Below are positions 1-6,685 of a stretch of DNA of 9,923 nucleotides, one piece after another; the stretch's first letter is position 1, and each line of letters starts with the position of its first letter. The notes beneath the pieces were generated by a model. It worked only from the letters and a program-made list of their open reading frames with translations, had not been told where the DNA came from and searched no databases. Both the position numbers and the translations under genes were made by a program. The DNA is from Bacteroidales bacterium (GTDB lineage: Bacteria > Bacteroidota > Bacteroidia > Bacteroidales > WCHB1-69): the NCBI GenBank assembly GCA_028684405.1, contig JAQUGA010000086.1:1-9923 (forward strand), read 5' to 3'.

Positions 1-46
1 TCAGCACCATTTGGTGGTTTAGTGCCTCTGCCTGAACAGCGACACT

Positions 47-78
47 GGTGGTTCGGCCGCCAGTTGGCGGATTCCACC
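47..78. repeat. Stem-loop near the left window edge
   Basis: GGTGG (47-51) pairs with CCACC (74-78), and CCGCC (57-61) with GGCGG (66-70) around an AGTT tetraloop. GGCGGATT within it is also found in sites B and C. Role unknown. The flanking 1-150 contains no gene that I can support. Confidence 0.5.
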
Positions 79-116
79 ATCTCATTTACAGTTTACCTGC
101 CAATTCAGGCAAGCAT

Positions 117-145
117 GCAGAACGCTAATTCTACCGATGTTCTGC
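117..145. repeat. Short inverted repeat GCAGAAC...GTTCTGC
   Basis: Seven perfect complementary bases around a 15-base interior. In gene orientation it reads GCAGAACA...GCGTTCTGC, a miniature of the AACA...CGTT layout of the attC-like sites. It may be a remnant core pair or chance. Confidence 0.35.
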
Positions 146-150
146 TTCTC

Positions 151-277
151 GGCACACTATGAGCAGTGCGGGACAAAAATTGCTATCATTTTCGGTTCGG
201 CACTTATTTAGTAAATATACAATTGCTTTTCGATTTGGCACTTATCCCGCATTGCTTATAGCCTCGTGTTGTGCAAT
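151..277 (-). repeat. attC-like site D (3' side of cassette 3)
   Basis: Arm 157-173 (CTATGAGCAGTGCGGGA) pairs with 245-261 over 17 bases; the two non-Watson-Crick positions are both G-U. The gene-orientation left core ATTGCACAAC (277-268) matches the start of cassette 3. The right core is degenerate: TAGTGTGCC where CCGTTGTGC-like sequence would be expected. The loop holds a diverged direct repeat (178-207 and 221-245). Confidence 0.55.
178..245. repeat. Direct repeat in the loop of site D
   Basis: Two copies at 178-207 and 221-245. Both begin AATTGC and end with the 19-base block TTTTCG.TT.GGCACTTAT, differing at two positions within it. The first copy has five extra bases (TATCA) after AATTGC. 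Confidence 0.6.
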
Positions 278-503
278 GTTTTCCTACGTTCTGTTCCGTT
301 CCGCTTCCGTTGTCTTTTTTTTTTAATCTTTCACAGAACATCGAAAAAGAAAAGTGGCGTTCGATAGTTTTTCCTTTCCGAAGCTCGACATTCCTAAATC
401 TTTTTTGGAATCTGTTGCGAAAATTCCGAGTAGCGCTTTTCTTTTTAAAACATAAATTCTCAAAAAATCGGAAGGAATTTCGCTGGTTCCCATTATATGT
501 CTT
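278..503. other. Non-coding tail of cassette 3
   Basis: About 225 bases between the 121-aa stop and site D. It contains a run of ten T (315-324) and a 56-codon minus-strand frame (493-323, ATGGGAACC... to TAA) without a recognised product, ribosome site or promoter. I see no RNA gene or terminator. Confidence 0.4.
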
Positions 504-869
504 TTATCTTATATGATAAAGATAAACTGCAAAATTTAAAATTCTATCCATATCCGAACTATCAATTTTATTGTACTTTTTTAAAAAATCAGACTTCATT
601 TTTTCTATGTCAAAATCATTTAATTCCGTAAAATTGGAAGCTGAATTTTTATAGTATTTTGATTTTGATTCGAGAGAAATTTCTTGATATAAATCATTTT
701 TTAGTTTTCTGATATAGTCAATGCGTTCTTGTTTGTATTCACCAAGATTGTAATATTTTAATCGCCGTTTTATCTTTTTTTCTATTTCTTTTGGCTCGGA
801 ATAATCCAATTCGTAAGCTAAATCGCTAAAACAGATGTAATCATATGTCTCCTTAGAAGTTTTTGCCAT
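504..869 (-). CDS. Orphan cassette protein, 121 aa, function unknown
   Basis: I do not recognise this protein. It is lysine- and tyrosine-rich and probably all-helical, with a charged stretch around EPKEIEKKIKRR (25-36). There is no signal peptide and no membrane segment. The start is the ATG at 869; an AAGGGAG about 20 bases upstream is too far away to be a good ribosome site and instead precedes an out-of-frame ATG. The leader contains AATATTTG (minus strand, 938-931), one mismatch from the Bacteroidota -7 element TAnnTTTG, so the gene may carry its own weak promoter. It is the only gene of its cassette, and strand, base composition and placement agree with the neighbouring cassettes. Reality as a gene is likely but not proven. 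Confidence 0.7.
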   Translation of the reverse strand: MAKTSKETYDYICFSDLAYELDYSEPKEIEKKIKRRLKYYNLGEYKQERIDYIRKLKNDLYQEISLESKSKYYKNSASNFTELNDFDIEKMKSDFLKKYNKIDSSDMDRILNFAVYLYHIR

Positions 870-940
870 TTCGAATTTGGATTAAGCATCTCCCTTAAAT
901 TGAAGAAGAATGTTTCAGCTGGTTTTTTCTTTCAAATATT

Positions 941-1075
941 GCACAACGGTTGGTACATGTTGTCGGGGCGGATTTCGGAGAGCGTTCCTGTCCGAAGGAC
1001 ATGGAACTGCGATGCGAGAATCCGCAGTTGGCGTACCACCGAACCCCGCCCTGCAATATGTACTTTGTTACCCAC
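941..1075 (-). repeat. attC-like site C (between cassettes 2 and 3)
   Basis: A 135-base imperfect palindrome. Gene-orientation cores are GTGGGTAAC (1075-1067) and GTTGTGCAA (947-939). The arm 953-971 pairs with 1046-1063 through GTAC, CAT/ATG and the GGGCGG/CCGCCC block, with one base skipped. Inside are a nested GCGGATT (968-974) / AATCCGC (1019-1025) pairing and a perfect small hairpin, GTTCC-T-GTCC-GAA-GGAC-AT-GGAAC (984-1007). It separates the 352-aa and 121-aa genes. Confidence 0.65.
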
Positions 1076-2189
1076 TGCTTTTTAGTTTTTAGTCAATATT
1101 GATTTTAAAGAATCGGTTTTAGTTTTGAATTTATTAATTATTTCGACTTGATTCTTTTCCAACCCTTTTATGTTTTTTCCACAACCATAAGTTTCACAAT
1201 ATTCTATTTCCGTATTATTTGTATGCCCTTTTGGGCAAATGTATTTTTCTTTTGCCTTGCTCAAAACTCCTTTGACCATTTCTATTTTCCCCAAATCTTC
1301 CAAATTTTCAAATAGTACAACAATTTCCTCCATTAATTTTAAGTCGTCTTTTGTGTAATAGTTTTTGTTTATTAAAAGGCAATTTATTGCAATTGATATT
1401 TCTCCTTTTTTTATAAGGTCAATTATTTTTTTAGCCGAGAATAAATTATTTGATTCAATAATTTTTGTGCAAGATTTGGGTTTTTCAATTATGTTTTCAT
1501 ATAGAATTTCTATTGCCTGATTTTCGTCAAGATTTCTAAAGAAACTTGGTGTGTTTGTCATTAATAGTTTTTCAGTTTCATTTAGCATACTTTGGTCTTG
1601 GTTTAATCTCTCAAAATATAATTCTAATATTATTGGAGCAATCTCACTTATTGGAGAATTGAAAAGAAATTGCCAATCTTCTTGAGTCGGAAGATTTTTT
1701 GCAATTACTTTACCCTGAATTGTCCTTTTATTGAATTCCTGTTCAAGACTGTCAAGACCAACAATTGAATCTGTTTCACTAACTGTTAAATGATTGTCTT
1801 TTTCACTCACTCGAATTTTTACTGCAGTTCCAAAAGTTGAAATCATAAACATTGATTTTCCTTTTCCAGAAATTTCATCAAAGTCTATTTTAATTCCAAT
1901 AATTGCATTTGCCCCAAGATATGACGCTTTGGTTTTTAATTTGTCGATACCAATTTTATAAATTTTTTGAAGTTTGTCTTGATAGGTATCGGAAAGTCCC
2001 CCAAACAAATCTGTGATGGCTGCTCCAATGTCCGAAAAGAAATTTGTGCCGACCACAACATTTGTGGAAATCACGTCAATATACTTTTCGACAACTGCTC
2101 CTTCAATTGTGTCTGTTGATGTTGTAATTATTTTTTGCATTTCGTATGGTTTAGTTTTGAATGTTTCTTCAATTTAAAGTTGTGGGTAA
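947..2189 (-). mobile_element. Putative integron-like cassette 2: YbjQ-type gene
   Basis: Minus-strand unit of 1243 bases starting TTACCCACAACTTT and carrying the complement TTACCCACTGCTTT (plus strand, 1068-1081) at its far end, 12 of 14 identical with the first 8 perfect. One gene fills it, followed by its own palindromic site at 941-1075. The gene and site share the orientation of the neighbouring units, as in an integron array. Confidence 0.65.
1082..2140 (-). CDS. YbjQ/UPF0145-type domain protein with C-terminal zinc-ribbon-like motif, 352 aa
   Basis: Residues ~1-112 resemble the YbjQ (UPF0145, 'heavy-metal-binding') domain: ITTSTDTIEGAVVEKYIDVI, then TNFFSDIGAAITDLFGG, KASYLGANAIIGIKIDF and FGTAVKI. 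The family forms beta-rich oligomers of unknown function. Residues ~120-300 are helical and charged with no recognised domain. At 302-320 the pattern C-PKG-H ... C-ETYG-C could bind zinc. The ATG at 2140 has no Shine-Dalgarno sequence. The gene is alone between two attC-like sites, with ~40 bases from the left core to the ATG and only 6 bases from the stop to the next core, a typical tight fit for a cassette gene. No strong promoter is visible in the short leader, which has only a weak TTAAATTG. Function unknown. Confidence 0.85.
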   Translation of the reverse strand: MQKIITTSTDTIEGAVVEKYIDVISTNVVVGTNFFSDIGAAITDLFGGLSDTYQDKLQKIYKIGIDKLKTKASYLGANAIIGIKIDFDEISGKGKSMFMISTFGTAVKIRVSEKDNHLTVSETDSIVGLDSLEQEFNKRTIQGKVIAKNLPTQEDWQFLFNSPISEIAPIILELYFERLNQDQSMLNETEKLLMTNTPSFFRNLDENQAIEILYENIIEKPKSCTKIIESNNLFSAKKIIDLIKKGEISIAINCLLINKNYYTKDDLKLMEEIVVLFENLEDLGKIEMVKGVLSKAKEKYICPKGHTNNTEIEYCETYGCGKNIKGLEKNQVEIINKFKTKTDSLKSILTKN

Positions 2190-2321
2190 CGGCGTTTTGG
2201 CGCTTGGCGCAGTGGCGGATTTCGGAGCACAAAACTGTTAATACACCACAAAAGTTGATGCGAGGTAGAATGTTCAATTAACCACGTCACCCGCCATTGC
2301 CGCCAAACGCCTGTTGTGTGC
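2182..2321 (-). repeat. attC-like site B (between cassettes 1 and 2)
   Basis: A 140-base imperfect palindrome. In gene orientation the left core is GCACACAAC (2321-2313) and the right core GTTACCCAC (2190-2182). The stem arms are 2191-2218 and 2291-2311: GGCGTTT, TGGCG and TGGCGG blocks pair with an interruption in one arm, and an A next to AAC is left unpaired. The loop shares two sequence blocks with site C. No gene overlaps it. Confidence 0.65.
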
Positions 2322-2395
2322 TGGCGTTCTTGTCCACTGTGTCTGTAAACCATTGTCTTTGTTGAGTTTGCGTCCATTGTCGGGTTGCGTGTCGG

Positions 2396-2439
2396 GTGTT
2401 TTAATTTTTCATTTTGTGGGGAGAAAATTTTGAAATTCT
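2396..2439 (+). repeat. Inner inverted repeat of cassette 1, left copy
   Basis: GTGTTTTAATTTTTC (2396-2410), a 13-base gap, then AAAATTTTGAAATTCT (2424-2439). Both blocks recur exactly, inverted, at 9639-9625 and 9614-9599 with a 10-base gap. The stretch 2322-2531, between site B and the OLD-like stop, holds this repeat and the hairpin unit and no credible gene. Confidence 0.7.
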
Positions 2440-2461
2440 GGCCAGCGTGGGAGAGGTGGAA

Positions 2462-2514
2462 GCTCTTTTGCAAGCTTTGGTCTGTGCTTGGGCTTGTGCG
2501 GCTTGCAAATGTGC
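2462..2514 (+). repeat. Hairpin repeat, copy 1, just after the OLD-like gene
   Basis: TTTGCAAGC (2467-2475) and GCTTGCAAA (2501-2509) form a perfect 9-base stem with a 25-base loop. The whole 53-base unit, from GCTCTTTTGC to AATGTGC, matches copy 2 at 9530-9581 in the same orientation with few differences. It starts 18 bases beyond the OLD-like stop codon on the minus strand. There is no T-run, so a simple intrinsic terminator is unlikely. Confidence 0.7.
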
Positions 2515-2531
2515 TTACATCTGTGCATTGG

Positions 2532-4235
2532 CTATTTAATTGTCCATTCATTCCAAAAGTCAAATGGTGATGTTTCTTTTTTAGCATAGTATTCCACAAT
2601 TTCGTATGCGATTTCAGGTTTACTTTTTCCGAATAATTCATTTGTAAAGGTGTCTGAAAGTTTGGGTCTAACCAATTTTAGTTTTACCACTTCTTCAATG
2701 GATTTTCCGGTCATTTCAGTCAAATCATTGTCTGGGATGAGATTTTCAGTTTCTCCTTCTTTTAGCACAGCAAAACCCCTATCGAATAAATACTGCCTAA
2801 TTGTTTCTTTATCTTCGTCTGAATTCAAACCTAAATGCTTACAGATAGGAGAAAAAGTCTTTTTCATATCTAAAAAGTCATTGTCTACAATTGCCTTCCA
2901 TTTTATCTTTAGTAGTTCTAAGGTTCTAATTATACCAATTATAGATTCCTTACCTTGTGCATTAACTACTGCAATGTTGTTTTTGTAAAAATGAGTAGAA
3001 GGGTTTTTAAAGCTCAGGTTTGGAAAAATGATTTGTTCGGTTTCACCTTCTACAATTAATACTTTGTCGGCAAAAAACATTTCTGATGAAAGCCCGCTAT
3101 TTATTTGTCTCGCCAGTTTGTTATCAATGTCTTTGTAGTCAAAAGGTAATTGGTTTATTTCAGTATAATTGGAAGGCTTATCCAACCTTATGATTTCTCT
3201 TGGGTGAAAACTTGACAATAATATCGATGAATGAGATGAGATGATTATTTGCGAAAGGTTGTCAGCAATAAACTCCTTGAATAGCTGACCTAAATACCGA
3301 ATACCTAAAGGGTGTAGGAATAATTCTGGCTCATCAATAAAAAATATCCGAGCATTTGAAGACTTATACTTTAGTGCTACTTCCAAAATACCGATAATTA
3401 ATGCGCTTTGGGTGCCAGTTCCAGTTTCATCAATATGAATGAATTTATCTTTGTCTTTAACATATAACTCTAAGTTCCTTAAGAGCTCTGATGGTTCGTT
3501 ATCTTTTGTCAGTTGAAATTTAATATCATTTATGAAACTTATGATTTTGGCATTTTTTAAAATTTCGCTTTTTTGACTTGCTAATACTTCTTCAACCAAA
3601 CCATTCAAGCTATTAAGTGCATTCTTTAACTCGTTATATCTGCCTGAGTCTTCTAAAACAGATTTCATAAGTTGACCATATACCGTCCACCTTGAACCGC
3701 TTAAATCATCCTTTGCATTGCGTAAGGAATCTACGCCAATTATTTTACAAAGACCTGAGCGGACTTCTTTAATTTTTTGGTGAAGTTGGTATTTTCCGTT
3801 AATCAGAATCTTAAATTTAGAATCCTTTTTTTCTGCAACTTCTTCTTCAGAATCATCAGCGGTTGTATCTTGAGTCCCATCGACTATATCAGAATATCGT
3901 ATTTCAATAAAGGCTGGCGAATTTGATTTAAATTCTTTATACAAAATACCCTGATATTTCTTGGTTATATCAAGTTTGTAAATTTCTGCCCCGTCTTGAA
4001 AATGAAGAAAAGCTGAAAGACGAATTGGTCTTGTGTTGTCGAAATAGTCCGATTTATTTATTCCAACATAACGAGGGTCTTTGTTACCAAGTAAAAATTC
4101 AATTACTGAGAGTATATTGCTTTTGCCTGAATTATTCTTGCCAATGATTATAGTCTTTCGTGAATTAAAATTCACGTAATTATCCTGTGGCGGAAAACTT
4201 TTATAATTGTTGATTATTAACTGAGACAAATACAT
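2532..4235 (-). CDS. OLD-family-like ATPase/TOPRIM nuclease, 567 aa
   Basis: An SMC/ABC-type ATPase joined to a TOPRIM domain, the layout of the OLD (overcoming lysogenization defect) family of ATP-dependent nucleases. Visible parts are Walker A GKNNSGKS (32-39), a signature-like GTGTQSALIIG (272-282), Walker B IFFIDEPE (297-304) followed by LFLHP, and an H-loop SSHSS (333-337). The TOPRIM portion has VEGETE (395-400) with catalytic-type E396, and DND at 451-453. Residues ~110-260 are the inserted helical arm, with an acidic stretch near 128-137. It follows mod by 9 bases and so is probably the last gene of the R-M operon. Some OLD proteins pair with a UvrD-like helicase (Gabija), but none is next to this one; the only helicase nearby is Res. 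Domain content is clear. Its role as a nuclease within this system is inferred. The stop is TAG at 2534-2532. Confidence 0.9.
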   Translation of the reverse strand: MYLSQLIINNYKSFPPQDNYVNFNSRKTIIIGKNNSGKSNILSVIEFLLGNKDPRYVGINKSDYFDNTRPIRLSAFLHFQDGAEIYKLDITKKYQGILYKEFKSNSPAFIEIRYSDIVDGTQDTTADDSEEEVAEKKDSKFKILINGKYQLHQKIKEVRSGLCKIIGVDSLRNAKDDLSGSRWTVYGQLMKSVLEDSGRYNELKNALNSLNGLVEEVLASQKSEILKNAKIISFINDIKFQLTKDNEPSELLRNLELYVKDKDKFIHIDETGTGTQSALIIGILEVALKYKSSNARIFFIDEPELFLHPLGIRYLGQLFKEFIADNLSQIIISSHSSILLSSFHPREIIRLDKPSNYTEINQLPFDYKDIDNKLARQINSGLSSEMFFADKVLIVEGETEQIIFPNLSFKNPSTHFYKNNIAVVNAQGKESIIGIIRTLELLKIKWKAIVDNDFLDMKKTFSPICKHLGLNSDEDKETIRQYLFDRGFAVLKEGETENLIPDNDLTEMTGKSIEEVVKLKLVRPKLSDTFTNELFGKSKPEIAYEIVEYYAKKETSPFDFWNEWTIK

Positions 4236-4244
4236 AATTAAATT

Positions 4245-6317
4245 TTACTTGATATGCACTTCAATAATCTTGCTTGTGTCAATTCCTAAAATGTCAACCA
4301 CTTTCACCATCACTTTGTATTTGCCTAATTTCTTGTATTCATAGGCAATGCTCGTAAATTCAAGCGTTGGATTTTTCTTGGTGCGGAAACTCTGCCACTC
4401 GTTTTCAAATAGGTAATTGCCCGTCCATTGCTCTTCGGTTTCGCCCGATTCGTTTTTGATTTTGATGATTTCCTTTTTGTCTTCGTAGTTGAAGTCAATT
4501 GCCCAGTAATCTATCCAGTCGTGCCAATCTTTGGTGAGAATGGTTTTGGTGATGATTCCGTTTTTGTCTTTTTCTACTTTGATTATCTGACCGTCTTCAA
4601 TTACCACTTTACTTCCTGCTCTCATTGACTGTTGCAATTCTTCAATGTCGTCTTGGGTGTAATGGGTAACAAAGTCGGTCAGTTCGATGGTGATAGATTT
4701 GCCATTGATTTTTTCTTTGGTGTTTAAATAGGCAACATCAAAGAATTTTACTTGCCCTTTCTCAACCGCTCGTTTGTCAAATACATCTTTGGGTATGTAT
4801 TTCAATGTAATGGAAACGCCTTTTTCTTTCAGTTCCTGAATGAACTGGGGTGTTAAGCCCATTTCAAACTCAAAGCCCAAAACATCAACCTGCGTATAAA
4901 GATTTTTGCGGCACTCTTCAAAAATATCAACCAATCGGCTTTGTGTAACAGGAACATCTAATGGCCCAACGTGAACAAATCTGCCTGATTTTTGCCCGTG
5001 CAATGCACTATGTCCGTCAATTCTTTTGGCTTTGTAGGCTTCCAAAATTAAGTCCACATACAGGTCTTCTTTGGCTTTGCGTTTCCCGTTTGTAAGGTCG
5101 TCCATAAAGAACTGCCTTTCATACTTGCCTAAGTTGAGAATTTCGAATGCTCTGAAATCCTGTCCACCGTTTTGCATTTCACGTTGAACTCCAATTAATC
5201 TCTTTCGTGCTGTATGTATTGAAAATCTGCCAAGGTCTGTTGTAATCCACTTTCTATTAAGTTTTTCTGCTACTGCTGCTGTTGTTCCACTACCACAGAA
5301 AAAGTCTGCAATCAAATCACCTTCGTTGCTACTGGCTTTAATAATTCTTTCAAGTAAAGCCCACGGTTTCTCCGTTGGGTAACCAGTCCTTTTTACGCCA
5401 TCATTTGGGAAACGCTGAGCAATTGCCATTTCCCACCAATCTTCAGGAATTTTTCCATCGTTTAGTTCATAGTTATCACCAATAAAGCCAGAACCCCTTA
5501 ATCCTTCTTTGAAATTATCCTTTGTCTTTTCACTATGAGCCATTCTGATTTGGTTGTCATTGAAAATCCATTTGTCAGATTTTGAATACCAAAGAATATT
5601 ATCGTGCTTTCTATTGAACTGTTTCATCCCTGGAGAGCCAGGGCCTTGGTAGCACCAAATGATTTCATTTCTGAAATTTTCAATTGAAGAACCAAATATG
5701 TCATTGAGTAAAAGCCTTAAATATGATGTCATACGCCAATCACAATGAACATAGATACTTCCATCATCTGAAAGTAAATTATGCATCAACTTTAATCTCT
5801 CATACATCATTGAGAGATAAGAAGAAATACCCTTTCCCCAAGTATCACGGTATGCAATCTCTTCAATAATGCTTTGCTTCTTTTCGGCTTTTTCTCCGCC
5901 AATTTCAATTTCAAAACCAAAGTCAGCACCTACGGCAAAAGGTGGGTCAATGTAGATGAGTTTTAAACCGCCTTCTTTTTCTATTTTATCACGAATAGGG
6001 CCATTTGCCAATGAAGAAAGTATCAATTTATTATCGCCCCAAATCAATTTGTTTGTCCAGCCTTTGAGTTGTCGCCCACGGGTGTCAAACATTTCAAACA
6101 TATCGCCTTGCTTCTTTTCTTCTTTTCGTGGCTCGTCTATATGCTCAATGCTATGAAAGGGCAGGGCTACATTGGTAACATCTTCTTTTCTTCCATTCCA
6201 AAACAGGAATACATCTTCTTCGTCAGCAAAAAGTTTGTAAATGAATTCCTTTGGCAGTTTTTCTCCTGCCTTTATTAGTTCTATGATTCGGTTTTTATCG
6301 GTATCGTTCAAGTTCAT
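4245..6317 (-). CDS. mod: Type III DNA methyltransferase, Mod subunit, 690 aa
   Basis: Amino-methyltransferase and specificity subunit, which should methylate the recognition site and guide Res to unmodified DNA. Numbering is from the ATG at 6317; the ORF could also open one codon earlier at a TTG (6320). Catalytic DPPF lies at 124-127, and the AdoMet-binding loop FCGSGTT follows at 340-346, preceded by RTGYPTEKP at about 310-318. The order DPPF then FxGxG is that of the beta class, as in Type III Mod proteins. Residues ~400-690 are a long C-terminal extension. Its final ~50 residues look like a small beta-sandwich (PKD/Ig-like) domain, with the pattern YEYKKLGKYKVMVKVVD. The target-recognition region is probably between the two motifs. 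I saw no simple-sequence repeat of the kind that makes some mod genes phase variable. The stop is 9 bases before the OLD-like gene. Confidence 0.95.
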   Translation of the reverse strand: MNLNDTDKNRIIELIKAGEKLPKEFIYKLFADEEDVFLFWNGRKEDVTNVALPFHSIEHIDEPRKEEKKQGDMFEMFDTRGRQLKGWTNKLIWGDNKLILSSLANGPIRDKIEKEGGLKLIYIDPPFAVGADFGFEIEIGGEKAEKKQSIIEEIAYRDTWGKGISSYLSMMYERLKLMHNLLSDDGSIYVHCDWRMTSYLRLLLNDIFGSSIENFRNEIIWCYQGPGSPGMKQFNRKHDNILWYSKSDKWIFNDNQIRMAHSEKTKDNFKEGLRGSGFIGDNYELNDGKIPEDWWEMAIAQRFPNDGVKRTGYPTEKPWALLERIIKASSNEGDLIADFFCGSGTTAAVAEKLNRKWITTDLGRFSIHTARKRLIGVQREMQNGGQDFRAFEILNLGKYERQFFMDDLTNGKRKAKEDLYVDLILEAYKAKRIDGHSALHGQKSGRFVHVGPLDVPVTQSRLVDIFEECRKNLYTQVDVLGFEFEMGLTPQFIQELKEKGVSITLKYIPKDVFDKRAVEKGQVKFFDVAYLNTKEKINGKSITIELTDFVTHYTQDDIEELQQSMRAGSKVVIEDGQIIKVEKDKNGIITKTILTKDWHDWIDYWAIDFNYEDKKEIIKIKNESGETEEQWTGNYLFENEWQSFRTKKNPTLEFTSIAYEYKKLGKYKVMVKVVDILGIDTSKIIEVHIK

Positions 6318-6685
6318 CAATTGTCAATTGGATTGTTTACTATTAAATCAGGAATGTGGTTAAAATCACCTGTGTTCCTTGTAATTACTTCTGTGCAATG
6401 CAATAATGCTGTTGCAGCAATTATCGCATCAGCCGATTTCATATTTCTTTGCTGCCTTAGTTCAGTGGCTCTGTCAATCACTTCACTTGTAATTGGCAAA
6501 ATGGTAACCAATGAAAATACGGCATTGAAATATTCTTCGGCTTCTTCGGTTAAACCGCGATAGCCCAATACTTCAAGTTTGGTTAATTCAGAAACAGCCA
6601 AGTCTTCTTGTTCCAATAATTCCTTTAATTGTGGAAATTTAGGCTTTGCAGCGTAAATCAATATGTTGCTATCTACTAATCTCAT
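6317..6685 (-). CDS. PIN-domain (VapC-like) ribonuclease, 122 aa
   Basis: A single PIN domain of typical VapC length. The expected acidic residues of the metal-dependent RNase site are visible: D5 in LVDSN, E38 in TKLEVLGY, D86 in KSADAIIAA and D107 in TRNTGDF. VapC proteins are usually toxins that cleave RNA and are held inactive by a small antitoxin encoded just upstream. No such gene is present here. The upstream neighbour is res, overlapping by 4 bases, and the mod ATG overlaps this gene's TGA by one base, so translation is probably coupled with both. The Res C-terminus could supply the antitoxin function. Alternatively, this is a nuclease recruited as an accessory part of the defence system. 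PIN identity is secure; the toxin role is inferred. Confidence 0.9.
   Translation of the reverse strand: MRLVDSNILIYAAKPKFPQLKELLEQEDLAVSELTKLEVLGYRGLTEEAEEYFNAVFSLVTILPITSEVIDRATELRQQRNMKSADAIIAATALLHCTEVITRNTGDFNHIPDLIVNNPIDN

Larger units (their letters stand above)
157..946 (-). mobile_element. Putative integron-like cassette 3: 121-aa orphan gene
   Basis: The minus-strand unit starts TTGTGCAATATTTG, and the complementary far end TTGTGCAATGTTTT is at 269-282 on the plus strand (first 9 bases perfect). It carries the orphan gene, ~225 bases of apparently non-coding sequence, then its palindromic site. The left limit is approximate because the right core of the last site is degenerate (near 151-158). 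Confidence 0.55.

Noticed and set aside
178..245. CRISPR array
   Set aside because: Only two diverged copies lie in a palindrome loop, with no regular spacers and no cas genes.
323..493. A 56-codon minus-strand frame in the tail of cassette 3
   Set aside because: No ribosome site, promoter or recognisable family; the length is within chance.
2462..2514. Intrinsic terminator of the R-M operon
   Set aside because: The hairpin stem is clear but no T-run follows on the minus strand, and an equivalent copy lies upstream of the operon.
2174..2641. A 155-codon minus-strand frame
   Set aside because: It overlaps the end of the OLD-like gene in another frame and runs through the repeats and site B; the composition is not protein-like.
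4245..6317. Phase-variable repeat in mod
   Set aside because: No tandem simple-sequence tract was found in the gene or its start region.
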